Positions 1-10,954 of a stretch of 64,000 nt of DNA are shown here, piece by piece. The translations under genes were made by a program, and so were the position numbers. Every line of letters begins with the position of its first letter. Within the stretch, counting starts at the first letter, position 1. The notes beneath the pieces are model-generated. The model saw nothing but the letters and a program-made list of their open reading frames with translations, had not been told where the DNA came from and did no database searches. The stretch spans positions 134,996,326 to 135,060,325 of the forward strand of contig OY282558.1 of the NCBI GenBank assembly GCA_958295665.1. The letters run 5' to 3'. The stretch is from Tipula vernalis. Taxonomy: Eukaryota; Arthropoda; Insecta; Diptera; Tipulidae.

Positions 1-200
1 TCTAGAAATTTTCAGGATACTTCAGAATTTTTTAGAAATTTCCAGGTGTATTGAAATGTTTCAGAATTTTCAAGAGTATTCTCAAATTTTCTAAAATGTT
101 TCACAATTTTCTAGAAAATTGCAGGTATTCCAGAATTTTCTAGAAAGTTTGAGAGTGCCCCAGAATTTTATAGAAAGTTCCAGGTGTATTGAAAAACATC
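1..200. repeat. HSE-like degenerate repeat array, block A
   Basis: A run of short degenerate units built from TTCTAGAA, TTCCAGAAT and AATTTTC, spaced irregularly at about 20-35 bp. The GAA and TTC triplets alternate with two-base spacing, which is the geometry of a heat-shock element (nGAAnnTTCn). A second block of the same family follows at 680-1060. No gene lies next to it in the window, so it is best read as a minisatellite-like repeat. Confidence 0.7.
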
Positions 201-679
201 AGGGTTTGACTTTCGAGTCAGATGAACGTTTTTTTTATTTCCTTTGATTTTTTATTCTAAATTTATTTAATTTTTATATAAATTTTAAACGACAATTGCT
301 GATGCATCATGCAAAGTTAGAACACGTAGCAAGGGTCACAAATAATTTTGCTGATTTAAAATTAAAATCTCCAGCCACCGCTAAGCAACATTTTTAACCT
401 GTAGAAAGATGATGATGAGCTGGAATTGGATCCTGGTTGCGTAAAATGGGAACCGTCAGCCGTAGATCACTGAAATGCTGTTTCGTGGAAAGAAGGCATC
501 CTGCAATTATACCTTAAATCCAGAAATCCAGAGTTGGCTGAATTATTAGGACATGGCACAATCATGGCATCTTTCACAACCTGCTATAAATGAACTACTC
601 GTATATAGCTCAAAGTAGATTGTGTAAGTGGGATTGGTGTGCTAATCAAATTTGTTTGTGACTAGTAAATAAACAAATA
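201..679. other. Unassigned spacer between the two HSE-like blocks
   Basis: This 480-bp stretch separates the two array blocks. It is AT-rich, has no long reading frame, and I recognise no gene, RNA or transposon end in it. It could be the unique core of a repeat whose arms are the two blocks, but both blocks carry the same near-palindromic units, so orientation cannot be judged by eye. Confidence 0.4.
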
Positions 680-1060
680 TTGGAATGTTCCAGGATTTTT
701 TAGAATGTTTCGGAAGTTTTTCAATAATATTCTCAAATTTTCTATAATGCTCCTGAATTTGCTAGAAAATTCCAGGTGTTCCATAGGTTTCTAGAAAGTT
801 TCAAAATATTCCAGAATATCAAAAAATTTCTAGATGGTTCCAGGGCGCTCCAGAATTTCCTAGAAAACTACAGAATGATCTAAATGATTTCAGAATTTTC
901 TAGAGAGTTTCAGTATTTTCCATAATATTCTAGAAAGTTCCTGGTGAACTTGAATGTTCCAGAATTTTTTAGAATGTTTCGGAATGTTCCAGAATTTTCA
1001 AGAATATTCTAAAATTTTCTAAATTATACCAGAATTTTCTGAAATTTTCTAGAAAACTGA
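680..1060. repeat. HSE-like degenerate repeat array, block B
   Basis: Same units as at 1-200 (TTCTAGAA, TTCCAGAA, AGAATTTTC), here denser and more regular. The array stops exactly at the first base of the copia LTR (TGTGATTATA at 1061), so the retrotransposon integrated into, or was joined to, this array. Confidence 0.7.
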
Positions 1061-1238
1061 TGTGATTATAGACTTAAATAAAAAGAAGTATAACGCAAAT
1101 AAAAAATGACAAGCGTCCATTCACGAGGTATTTATTAAAAGCTAACAAAAGAAAGTACATAAGAAAGAGAACGCCACAAGCGGCTAGCATTAAAAACAAA
1201 AACAATATAAAGACTCTCTCACACTTAATAACTCAACA
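1061..1238 (-). repeat. 3' LTR of the copia element
   Basis: Read on the minus strand this 178-bp segment begins TGTTGAGTTA and ends AATCACA, with the TG...CA ends of an LTR. Just before it on the minus strand is a short polypurine tract (AGTGGAGG, 1239-1246), the usual plus-strand primer. No second copy lies at the other end of the element, so this is the only LTR and the target duplication cannot be checked. Confidence 0.7.
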
Positions 1239-1266
1239 CCTCCACTAGAGCCTTATTTTCCAGCAC

Positions 1267-2623
1267 TCAACTCTTCATATGATTGACTCCCATTGAACAG
1301 AACCTGTATTTTTCTGCTGTCACCGGTTTGGTAAGGCTATCTGCTAACATTTCGTTTGTGTTGACGTAAACAAATTTAACTACCTTGTCATTAACCTTCT
1401 CGCGCAGAAAATGATGACGAACATCTCTATGCATTGTTCCGGGTGAAAAAGCTGTCTTCTCCGTTAGTTGGATCGCTCCTTTGTTGTCGCAGTGTATGAT
1501 GGTTGAATATTTATTTTCCCCTAGCAACTCCTGACATATACGCCGCCACCAAATAGCCTCTTGCGTTGCTAAAGACATAGCCATGTATTCGGACTCTGTT
1601 GTAGACAAAGCAACTGTTGGTTGCTTCTTTGACGCCCATGAAATTGCTCCACCTTGCAGTTTGAATACATATCCTGTTGTCGAACGTCGATCTACTGAAT
1701 CATTTGCCCAATCTGAATAGCAATAACCTTGCACTACTTCATTTCCATTTTTTGAATAAGTCAATTTCATCTCGATTGTACCTTTCAAATATCGCATGAT
1801 CCGCTTTACTGCCAACCAATGAGCAACGCCTGGATTGTTATTGAATCTGCTGACAGCTCCTACCGCGAACTGTATATCTGGTCGTGATACCTGGGCAGAA
1901 AACAACAAGCTCCCAACTGCTTCTTGATATGGCACATCCTTCATGGATTTGCGATCTGACTCATTCTTCGGCGACATCAGCTGAAACACCTACACTATTA
2001 CAATCGACCATTTGGAAATTTTCTAGTATTTTTTTAATATACTGGCTTTGATTTATCGAAATCGTTCCCCACTTGCGGTCTCGCGTAATCTGCATGCCCA
2101 ACACACATTTGGCCTCGCCAATGTCCTTCATTTTAAATTGGTTCTGTAGACACAACTTCAAATCAGCTTTCAAAACTTTGTCGTTGGAAAAAATGAGCGT
2201 TGGAAAAAGTCGTCAACATATACTGCCACAATCAACATCTTACTACCATCTATAAGATAGTAAATGCATACATCGTAATTTGAGCATTTCATGCCAAAAT
2301 TCTTCAAAGCAGTGTCCAAACGCTGATTCCATACACGACTGAACTGCTTGAATCCGTATAACGATTTCTTCATACAACAATTACGGTGACTTCCATCACT
2401 AAACTTTTCAGGTTGAATCATATAGATTTCCTCGCTTAAATCGCCATGAAGGAACGCTGAAATCGCATCCATTTGATCGATCTCTAAATCGTATCTCACA
2501 GCTACCGCAATCAAAAACCGTATCAACGAGTAGCGAACTACGGGTGCGAATCTCCTCATAATCAATGCCCTTACGCTGAGCACAACCCTTCACTACCAAA
2601 CGAGTCTTGTACCGATCTACCAC
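1267..2623 (-). pseudogene. copia reverse transcriptase and RNase H, broken
   Basis: Four overlapping minus-strand frames carry the C-terminal half of a copia Pol. Reverse transcriptase is seen as DQMDAISAFLHGDLSEEIYM and the YVDD box (VAVYVDDFF near 2205), which is followed at once by a frameshift. RNase H is recognised by SDWANDSVDRRSTTGYVF, LSTTESEYMA, RHHFLREKV and LADSLTKPV, typical of copia. The thumb region (1961-2173) is in another frame. The enzyme would copy element RNA into DNA in cytoplasmic particles, but the frame breaks near 1975, 2172 and 2500 make a working product unlikely. Confidence 0.9.
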
Positions 2624-2635
2624 TCCTTTCTTGTT

Positions 2636-4378
2636 CTATTTGGTCTTGAAAACCAATTTGCATTGAATTGCTCTACGATCAGGTGGCAAATCTGTAAGCA
2701 ACCACGTCTCGTTTTCGATTAACGAACAATACTCCTCTTCCATAGCTGTTTTCCAGTGAGACGCATTTGAGCTGCTCATAGCCCCCTCCACTGACAATGG
2801 ATCATCCAATTGAACACGTGATACAACATAAACGAAATCATTACTTTTCGTCGACTTGTGCTCTCTCGAAGAACGACGCTGTTGTAACAAAACATCGTTC
2901 ACTTTCTCATTTGACGGTTCATTACTACCCGAAACGTCAATTGAATCTTCATCTGTTAGATTCTCACTATTTTGATATCCAGATACGCCTTCTGAACTTG
3001 CTGTTGTAACAATTGCCTCATCCTCCACTTCATTGCTATCATCTTCGAATGGATAAAAATGATTTAAAAATTCGTTACAATCAATTACCTTGTTTTCACA
3101 GCGTTGATCCTCCACAAAAACGACATCACGACTGACATCCACTCGTAATTTTTCCAAATCAAAAACTTGATAGCATTACAATTCTCGCTGTAGCCGACCA
3201 TGATGTATTCCCTTGATTTCGAATCAAATTTCTGACGCTTTTGTTTCGGAACATGTACCATTGCCTTGCATCCAAACACTTTCAAGTTGGACAAATCAGT
3301 TGGACCAAATTTCTTCGGGCGTTTTATCGATAGCCCCTCGATATGGTGAACGATTCACAAGATGCCGCTGTGTTGACAGCTTCACCCCAAAATCTGTTGT
3401 CAACCTTTGCGTCAAAAACCATACATCTCGCACGCTCGATCAATGTTCGATTCATCCTTTCCGCATTGGCGTTTTGCTCTGGCGTATACGGTGCAGTTGT
3501 TTGATGCTGTATCCCCAAATCTCGGAGGAACTTAGAAAACTCCTTGTTGCAGTATTCTGTTCCATTATCTGAACGCCACGTTCTGATTTTGTGACCCGTT
3601 TGATTCTCCGCAAATGCTTTGACTCCCTGAAAACATTCAAGGTGTTTGATTTGTTCTTAATGAAATACACGGAAATCTTGCGGCTATAATCATCCAAGAA
3701 AGTCACAAAATATCGCGAGCCGCCAAATGAATCAACTGGCATTGGACCACACAGGTCAGTGTGCACCAGTTCTAGTACTCTGGTAGCCCGAGATTTGCTG
3801 TCCTTTAACGGAAGGCGAGTCTGTTTCCCCTTTAAACCAGTTTCATACTTGTCCTGTTGACCACCGACAAAACTCATCCCGTCCACAAAACCATTTCGTA
3901 ATCTCATCAAGCTATCGTGACCTACATGTCCTAGACGACGACGCCATAATTCCCATGAAACCTCAACTTTGACCCTCAAACATATTTCACTCGTCTGTGT
4001 CACTTTGGACATCCCTGCATTTACTTTTGCCTCAACCAGTAATTTGTTGTTTTTGTCGAAAACTTTGCAATCATTTGCACTAAACTTGACAATTAGTCCT
4101 TTGCCAACTAACTGACTGACCGACAATAAGTTTATGCAAAGACCTGGCACGAATAGAACGTCATGAACTGTAGTATCCACTATACGATTATTCACCTGTA
4201 GCTGGAGTAAAACATTGCCAATTAATTCGGCCTTCAATTTTGATTGATTTGCAATCGTGACCTCTCCTAATTCTGACACTGGTTTGAGATTTTCCATCCA
4301 ACCTTGTTCACATGTCATGTGTGCAGAGGCACCAGAGTCTACATACCACTCAGTCGATTTAAGATTGCATGCCGTCAA
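2636..4378 (-). pseudogene. copia protease and integrase, broken
   Basis: The 308-residue frame at 3452-4378 begins with a retropepsin core (WYVDSGASAHMTCEQGWMEN), then a GAG-pre-integrase zinc segment (LGHVGHDSLMRLRNG) and the first integrase aspartate (VHTDLCGPM, DDYSRK). Integrase continues in other frames: the conserved PEQNANAERMNRTLIE stretch (3324-3518) holds the catalytic glutamate, and LKVFGCKAMVHVPKQKRQKF lies at 3085-3294. The frame at 2636-3157 is the acidic linker leading to reverse transcriptase, ending in WKTAMEEEYCSLIENETW. Family assignment is firm; at least three frame breaks make it a pseudogene. Confidence 0.9.
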
Positions 4379-4394
4379 ACACGAGAAACTGACG

Positions 4395-5064
4395 AATCAC
4401 TAGCCATTTTCGCTTTCGGACATTTGTTATTGTAGTGACCAACTTCACCACATCCGAAACATTTCCCGTCCTTTACTTGTTTCTTCTTCTTCTGATAATT
4501 GTTTGACTTCGCTGACTTTGCGTACATTGAAGTAGCTTGGTTTTTATTAAGTCAGCCGAAATTTTTGTGCCAGAACTCTCTATCGCCATAATCATGGGCT
4601 TGTACTCGTCGCTTAATCCGGCCAACAAAAATGGGCCAATCCACTCATCGTCTATGTCCATGCCGGCACCTTTCAACTTGTGAGCGGTCATAATAATTTT
4701 GTTGACGAAAAATTCCATCGAACCGCAATTCACCAGTCTAGTTGAAACAAGTTCACGCAAGAGTGCTACACAACGAAGTAGACCAGAATCTTCAAACGCT
4801 ACTTTTAAACTGTCCCAAACATTCTTCGCCGTATTTGCTTTTTGAATGTATGAAAAATTCACACTGTCCACTAATAAAATAATCGATGCCTTGGCTTTTG
4901 AATCTTCAGTTTTTTTCTTTACTGGATCAATTTCCTTGCATGTGCCCTCAACATGACTCCAAAGGTCATTCATTCATTTGAAGATATGCTTGAGCAGCAA
5001 ATTTCCATGTCTCATAGTTATCTCTTCCACGCAATTTCTCTATGGACGCAAACGTTGCCGCCAT
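4395..5064 (-). pseudogene. copia Gag with CCHC zinc knuckle
   Basis: Gag starts at the ATG at 5064 (MAATFASIEKLRGRDNYETW), a typical copia Gag N-terminus. After a frame change it continues at 4473-4973 with the UBN2-type core (NTAKNVWDSLKVAF, GMDIDDEWIGPFLLAGLSDEY). A zinc knuckle lies at about 4396-4470 in another frame: CFGCGEVGHYNNKC, fitting CX2CX4HX4C. Gag would package the element RNA. The start codon is in frame with upstream gypsy integrase sequence, giving a chimeric reading frame. Confidence 0.88.
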
Positions 5065-5084
5065 TTTACAATTTTGTAAGAACA

Positions 5085-5987
5085 CGTGAGTACAAGTTTT
5101 AAATTCTTGACTCACGAATGTTTTTTCAACGCAATGTCGAGATGCTGGTGTTGGTTTTAACTCAGAGAAATGCCCTTTTAACTGTTTCACAAAATCGCTT
5201 TGCGGAACCGTATTTGAGTTATCCAGGAATTGTCCTGGCAATCGGATTGTTGTTCCGTAAACAAGTTCAGCACATGAAGCATGTAATTCATCACTGAACG
5301 ACGATCGTAGCCCTAACATGACTGTCGAAAGAATGCTGGTCGAGTCGGCTCGCTCGTGGCACATAATCGCGGCCTAGTTCGAATTCGTTTGAAACCTAGT
5401 AATTTAGATAACTCGTTGAAAAGTTCGGATACGAACTGAGTTCCTTGATCTGTAAAAATGGACACTGGAACGCCAAAAGCGAACGCTACAGTGGCAGCCG
5501 ATATGTCCGGTACAGGAACCGCTTCAGGCCAACGCGTGAAACGATCAATTAGCGTGACGCAATATCGTTGATTATCAGAAATCGGTAAAGGATCAATGAT
5601 GTCTAGATGTATCTCTGCAAAACGTTGCGACGAAGCTAATGTGAAGTTACTGAGAGGGGACTTGGTATGCCTTGAAACTTTCAACTTTTGGCAGTGAACA
5701 CATCGCTGAGTGAAAACTTTCGAATCCTTTCGTAACGAGGGCCAGATAACATTTTTAGTTAAAATATTGGTTGTGGCTTGGATTCCGGGGTGCGAAAGGT
5801 TGTGAAATGATTTGAAAATTTGTTTCCGGAAGTTTAACGGAATAAATGGACGCGGTATGCCAGTCGAAATATCGCAATAAATATGTTTATTGGAATTAAA
5901 CGTTATTGGGACTTGCTTGAAATTTAGTGACATGTTGTTACTATGCAAGAGTTCTCGCAATTCTGCATCGTTAGTTTGTGCTTCCAC
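5085..5987 (-). pseudogene. gypsy copy 1 integrase
   Basis: The frame at 5313-5987 (224 residues) carries the HHCC zinc domain (FHNLSHPGIQATTNIL ... CVHCQKLKVSRHT) and the catalytic core aspartates in LDIIDPLPISDNQRYC and IFTDQGTQFVSELF. A frame shift near 5360 moves the rest of the core into the 4966-5364 frame (SSFSDELHASCAELVYGTTI, the usual stretch after the catalytic glutamate). The C-terminal region ends abruptly after KTCTHVFL, where copia gag begins. It would insert element DNA into chromosomes but is truncated. Confidence 0.88.
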
Positions 5988-5989
5988 GA

Positions 5990-7332
5990 TTATTGTATAG
6001 TCAATGTATCTGCAACGACGTTGTTAACCCCGGAGATGTGTTGGATATCGGTTGTGAATTGACTGATGAAGTCCAGGTGCCGAAATTGACGCGGAGATGA
6101 TTTATCCGGATTCTGATAAAATGTGTAGACTAGGGGTTTGTGGTCGGTGAACAGAGTGAAACTACGACCTTCGAGAAAATGCCGAAAGTGCTTAATGCTA
6201 GAGTAGGCTGCAACCAGTTCTCTATCATAAGCGCTGTAACGTTGTTGCGTCTTGCTAAGACGTACCGAGAAGAAACTGAGCAGTTGCCATGTATCCCAGA
6301 AAAACTGCTGTACCACTGCTCCGATTGCGTGATCGGATGCGTCTACCATAACTGCTAAACAAGCGTCAGGGATTGGGTGTGCGAGTAGTGTCGCTTGACA
6401 TAGTTTCTCCTTGCAAGTGTTAAAAGCGTCTATAGATGCTAAAGTCCATTCGACTGGAGTTTTGCTGTTCTTCTCGTAACCTTTCAAGAAGTTATTAAGT
6501 ACAGCTTGATCTTCAGCAGCGCTGGGAATAAAACGTCTGTAAAAATTAATCATTCCCAAGAATCGTTTGAGTTGTTTAACGATTACAGGCCGTTCGAAAT
6601 TTTTAATGACGTGAACTTTGTCTGGAAGTGGAAGAATGACTTGTTCGTTTATTAAGTGACCGAGGAATTTAATTTCGGGTAATGCAAAGACGCATTTCTG
6701 ATAATGTTCTGATAATTTTTGAAAAACAGTCTTGAGGTGCTCGAGATGATCTTCGAAAGACTTGGATGCGATCAGAATATCATCCAAGTAGACAAAACAG
6801 AACTTGAGGCCGAATAAAACAGAATTTGATGATACGCTTGAACAAGGTCGATAGTCAAGAAAACTGTACAACCCGCGAGTTGGTACGAAAAGTCCAATAG
6901 ATTCGGTATGGGATATCTGTCAGGAACTGTAACTCGGTTTAGCGAACGGTAATCACCGCATGGTCTCCAGTCTCCATTCTTTTTCAAAACAAGGTGAAGA
7001 GGACTTGCCCACGGACTTTTGCTAGGATGACAAATACCTTGTGCTAACATGTTACCGAATTCGGCTTTTGCGATAAGGAGTTTATCCGGTGCTAAACGAC
7101 GCGTTTTCGCGAAAATTCGTTGTCCAGTTGTTTCTAACCGATGCGTGACGTTATGTTTTATAGCAATGCTGCTTAATGAGCGACTCGTTATCGCAGGGAA
7201 TTGTTTAAACAGAACGTGTACCTTTGATGGGACCGTATAGTATAGGGAGGAGAGAGTATAGGCGCCGAAACGTCTGCGATAACAAATTCCCAACGAAATT
7301 CGCGACGTAACCCAATGTCTAATTTTAACCAT
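5990..7332 (-). pseudogene. gypsy copy 1 reverse transcriptase and RNase H with internal deletion
   Basis: The N-terminal RT part (6772-7332) has [19 protein letters not shown] and [13 protein letters not shown], including the first catalytic aspartate. It then jumps straight to [20 protein letters not shown], so about 70-80 residues between AYHQ and the YLDD box are missing compared with copy 2. The 293-residue frame at 5990-6871 then gives an intact YLDD, thumb (KRFLGMINFYRRFIPSAAED) and RNase H (VMVDASDHAIGAVV, YDRELVAAY, FTDHKPLVY). The deletion and frame change at about 6870 inactivate it. Confidence 0.88.
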
Positions 7333-7336
7333 TTGG

Positions 7337-7522
7337 TTACGCTAACACCGGTGTGCCGTTGGCAACGTATAAATTTATTGTAGATGTCACTTTTACTGAT
7401 TTTAAATTTTTAAAAGGAATGATAGACAAGTCTGCGCCGGTATCGATCAAAAACTTGAGATTATTTGTAGAATCGAATATGATAAGGCGACTGAAAGTGG
7501 TGTCATCATTGACTGTCGCCAA
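7337..7522 (-). pseudogene. gypsy copy 1 retropepsin
   Basis: A 61-residue frame with the aspartic protease core KFLIDTGADLSIIPF and a flap-like segment ending [10 protein letters not shown]. The DTGA active site is intact. It sits between gag and reverse transcriptase as in all Ty3/gypsy Pol proteins and matches the protease of copy 2 (KFLIDTGADVSVV at 20537-20797). It would process the Gag-Pol polyprotein. Confidence 0.8.
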
Positions 7523-8281
7523 CGTTTGATGACACTTTAAAAATTTTGATTTGAAAGGGATGAGTCTTTCGTATTACCATTATTGTTTGCAGATCGAAAA
7601 GTACATCCCTCGACGCATCTTTTAGCCTTATCGCCAAACTTGTAATGGTAATAACAAGTTGTATACTTGCTGTTAAGTCGACGTTTAGAACTAGGCCGAC
7701 TGCGTGTACCGTGCTGATTAGAACTCGCCGGCGAACATGATCGTGCATTAGCTGATTGACTATTGCTAGCCCCAATCAACTATTTGACTTCGCCGATAAT
7801 GCTGTTGCGAAAACGGTCCAATAAACTCTCAACGTTCACGGTTTGTTTGGCTGCGGAGATTGTGGACTGCACTTGTGGAGAAATTCCATCGATTGCGTTA
7901 ATTCGCGAGTGAGACATTGTCTCGTAAACCGCATCGGCTCATTCAGCCAATGTAGATAGGTTGACGTCGTTTTCAAACGGCGTGAGTACCATTTGGACCT
8001 GTTGCGGTAGGCGCGACATCCATAGTTGGTGGATCGTTTTATCAGCGAAATCACTACCAGCGTTAAGTTTGAATTCGCTAAGAAGTTGTGACGGTTTTTT
8101 GTCACCAAGCGAAAGACCGTGTAAAATGTTATTAATTTTCGCTTTTTTTGAATCGCCGAGGACACGAGTTACTTCGTCACGAAAAGTCGTATATGGATTG
8201 TCGCCTTTGTCACGTAAAATGAGATCCGCGAACGTATTGTGAAGACGCAGGTCGAGTGCGCTAAGAGCATGCGAATATTTG
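7506..8281 (-). pseudogene. gypsy copy 1 Gag, N-terminus missing
   Basis: Two overlapping frames (7537-7779 and 7836-8165) cover the C-terminal Gag. The zinc motif YYHYKFGDKAKRCVEGC is the counterpart of the CFYHKRFGDRAIKC of copy 2, with the first cysteine preserved as CYYHYKFG. Upstream, sequence equivalent to copy 2 gag (VLGDSKKAKINNILHGLSLG type) runs to about 8281, then stops at the join with the mag-like element. The rest of Gag and the 5' LTR are absent. Confidence 0.75.
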
Positions 8282-9276
8282 TAGTGTTTGTAGCTCTTGA
8301 TCTTCTCTAGTAGCAGCTACAAATTCGGATATAGCTTTGTCGGACATTGCCAAAATTATTTGAATTTCCAGTTCTTCGTCGTCTATTTCTCCATTATCAT
8401 GTGTATCTCTGCTCAAAGTATCCGCTATTGGAATATCAGTACCTTTGATATATATCACCTTAGGCGAATATTGGAGCGTATCAAACACTATACGTTGTAA
8501 TCTGGCTGGAGCTTCTTCTATTGGTCTCTTGTAAGTGACTTCTAATGGCTTGTGATCCGTCTCAATAGTTAGCTTTTTACCGTAAATAAATTGATGAAAT
8601 TTTTTACATGCGGTTCTTATATAGCCAACGCTTCCTTTTCAATTTGTGGATAGTTTTTCTGAGAATTGCTTAATGCCTTGGTTCCGTATGCTATCGGTTG
8701 ATTATCCTGCATAAGTACAAATCCTAGTGATTTTGAACTGCTGTCTACAGATAACTTTACATCCTTATTGACATCATAGAACCGAAGTACTGGAGGTGTA
8801 GACAACACTGTCTTAATATTTTCTACCGCTTTGTCATGTTGTTCCGCCCAAACCCATGCATTTTGCTTTACCAACAATTCTCTTAATGGTTCGGTAATTT
8901 TTGATAGATTTGGTATACATTTATTCAAGTAGGTCACCATTCCCAACATTCGCTGAAGTTCTTTCACATTTTGTGGTATTTTTAACTTATAAATTGCTTC
9001 GATTTTTTCAGTAGCTGGGTAGAGACCGGCAGGTGATATAACGTGATCCAAGAATTTAAGTGTTTGAACTTGAAATTTACACTTATCTCTGTTTAGTTTC
9101 AGTCCTGCTTCTCTCAATATCCTCAGTACTACTTCCGTAATCTGTGCCAACTTTTCTTTAGTAGGTGCATGGATAAGTATGTCATCCATAGAAATGTCTA
9201 CTCCGCTTATATTTTTCAGTATATTATTCATCGCCTCGCTAAATACTTCCGGTGCTGATGAAAGTCCAAATGGCAA
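8282..9276 (-). pseudogene. mag-like copy 1 RT (C-terminal part) and RNase H
   Basis: The frame at 8617-9276 starts MPFGLSSAPEVFSEAMNNIL and holds the active-site box ISMDDILIHAPT, the thumb (LQRMLGMVTYLNKCIPNLSK) and RNase H (KLSVDSSSKSLGFVLMQ, YPQIEKEALAI). RNase H continues in other frames to 8281: TDHKPLE, then FDTLQYSPKVIYIKGTDIPI and ADTLSRD. The N-terminal RT aspartate motif KYFTLLD lies at about 9385 in a third frame. A dead copy. Confidence 0.87.
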
Positions 9277-9447
9277 TCGTAAGCAAGAATAACGTCCCCA
9301 AGGTGTAGCAAACGTTAAATATTTTTGTGTTCATTCAGTAACCTGTATTTGCCAAAAACCACACATACAATCTAGTAGTGTGAAATATTTTGACCCACCT
9401 AATCTGGCAGATATTTCTTCAATTGTATTTAATGGATACTGGCGTCG

Positions 9448-10314
9448 TTAAATATTGCGATTTATATCCGGATCAGTCGGATCCATACAGATTCTGATCT
9501 TTTCGTTTTTACGAACTATAATCATTGGACTTACTGCTGGTGTTGGTTCATTGACCCTTACGATAACTTTCATTTTCTCCATTTTATCAAGTTCCAGTTT
9601 AACAATGTCCCTAATGGAATGTGGTATTCTTCTTGCTGGTCTGATTTCGAATTTAGGATTCTCGATTAAATCAATGTCATATTTATAATTTTTTAGACAT
9701 CTGAGTCCTTTGAAAATTTCGTCGTCATCATTCGACACACTACACACTCGATAAATTAGTCCTAAATCTTCACAAAATTGTTTTCCCAATATTGACATAA
9801 AATTTTCATTAATTATTTTAAACACTACTTCTTTTGGTGTTGAATTATATTTCGTTATACACATTACTGTAATTTCGCCAAGAACCTTTATTTTTTGCTC
9901 ATTATATGCCACTAGCCTTTTAGTGTTTGATCGATTCACTTTGGCTTTTAATTTTTCTGCAATATTTTTACTTAAAACATTACACTGTGCACCTGAATCT
10001 AATTTTACTTTTAGATTTATGTCGTTAATTTTTAATACCTCGGTCCAGTCTTTATCATCATTGGACACACTATTCATGAACATTTCAATTTCTTCATCTG
10101 AATTAGACTTTACTGTATCAGGACGAGCATTGTTCTTGGTATTATTTTTACAATTGCTTTTATCAATTTTAACCCGACATGACTTTGCAAAATGCCCTTT
10201 TTTATTGCACTTTGCACACTTTTTACCATACGTTGGACAGGATTTTTTCCCATGACGCGTGTTACACCTGGTACAATCAAATTCGTCGCTATCGGTTGTC
10301 GATTTTTTTTGCAA
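9448..10314 (-). pseudogene. mag-like copy 1 zinc knuckles, protease and RT start
   Basis: A 288-residue open frame. Residues about 14-46 hold two zinc knuckles: CTRCNTRHGKKSC and CAKCNKKGHFAKSC. Retropepsin follows (NLKVKLDSGAQCNVLSKNIA, DSGA active site, residues about 100-190), then the start of reverse transcriptase (LELDKMEKMKVIVRVNEPTP, VRKNEKIRICMDPTDPDINR). It ends at a stop at 9448 and the polymerase resumes in another frame. Two-knuckle Gag plus this Pol fits the mag clade. Confidence 0.85.
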
Positions 10315-10820
10315 ATATTTATTGCTCTATCTAAAGTGAGTCCATCTTCGGAGAGTAATTTTTCACGTACCGTATCTGACAAAATCCCAATCACAATTTT
10401 GTCTCGGACGAGAGTATCAGCTAACGTATCTTACTCACAAAGTATTGCTTAAGCCTTGATTTTAGTAACAAACTCATCTATCGTTTCGCCATCTTGTTGT
10501 TGCATTCTATTAAATGAATATCTTTCATATATTACATTCCTTTTAGGTGTAAAATATGTCTCGAATTTAGCGACTATTGCGTCATGCGATTTGCTTTCAT
10601 CATCCGTGAGGTTAAACGTGTTGTACACATTTACTGCATCCAATCCAATCGACGCCATTAATGTAGCTATTCGAATTTCCTCAGCTTTAGTTTCTAACCC
10701 CGTTGCTACTGAATGCCATTTAAATATTTGTATCCAATTCTTCCAGTCTCGAGCAATATTTTCATTAAAAATTAGTGGCTGTATGCTGCGCATTGATACA
10801 CTATTCGAGTTGGTGGCCAT
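10110..10820 (-). pseudogene. mag-like copy 1 Gag
   Basis: Gag begins at 10820 (MATNSNSVSMRSIQPLIF) and runs to 10449 with the conserved FETYFTPKRNVIYERYSFNR and DGETIDEFVTKIKA. A frame break near 10449 is followed by IGILSDTVREKLLSEDGLTL and LDRAINICK, the expected downstream Gag segment. The start is chosen because no upstream in-frame extension exists and the primer site lies 140 bp upstream. It would form the particle core. Confidence 0.85.
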
Positions 10821-10954
10821 GTTGGAATATTCTGGATTTTCCTCACTTGAATTATTAATTATAATTTAGTCAATACTATATTTTCGACAGTTGTTGACTA
10901 ATTAACTTATATAATTTTCGTTGCACTATAACGGCATTAATTTATTATATTGAT

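Larger units (their letters stand above)
1061..5070 (-). mobile_element. Ty1/copia retrotransposon, 5' truncated
   Basis: Minus-strand element in the canonical copia order gag, protease, integrase, reverse transcriptase, RNase H, then 3' LTR. The order of integrase before reverse transcriptase is diagnostic of Ty1/copia. The 5' LTR and leader are absent: the gag start codon (5062-5064) is followed within about 20 bp by integrase sequence of a different, gypsy-type element. Several frameshifts and stops break the single polyprotein frame, so the copy is dead. It abuts the HSE-like array on one side and the gypsy element on the other. Confidence 0.92.
5071..8281 (-). mobile_element. CsRn1-like Ty3/gypsy retrotransposon, copy 1, truncated at both ends
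   Basis: Minus-strand Ty3/gypsy element: gag (about 7506-8281), protease (7337-7522), reverse transcriptase and RNase H (5990-7332), integrase (5085-5987). It is colinear with copy 2 at 18124-21860, which helps set its limits. The gag N-terminus is missing where a mag-like element begins (about 8281), and the integrase C-terminus breaks off into copia sequence (5065-5085). No LTR is present. The gag zinc motif has a C-H-C-C rather than C-C-H-C look (YYHYKFGDKAKRC in copy 1, CFYHKRFGDRAIKC in copy 2), which I recall as a hallmark of the CsRn1/Kabuki clade. Confidence 0.88.

Noticed and set aside
1..1060. Promoter of a heat-shock gene
   Set aside because: HSE-like units are too many and too dispersed, and no heat-shock gene follows in either direction.
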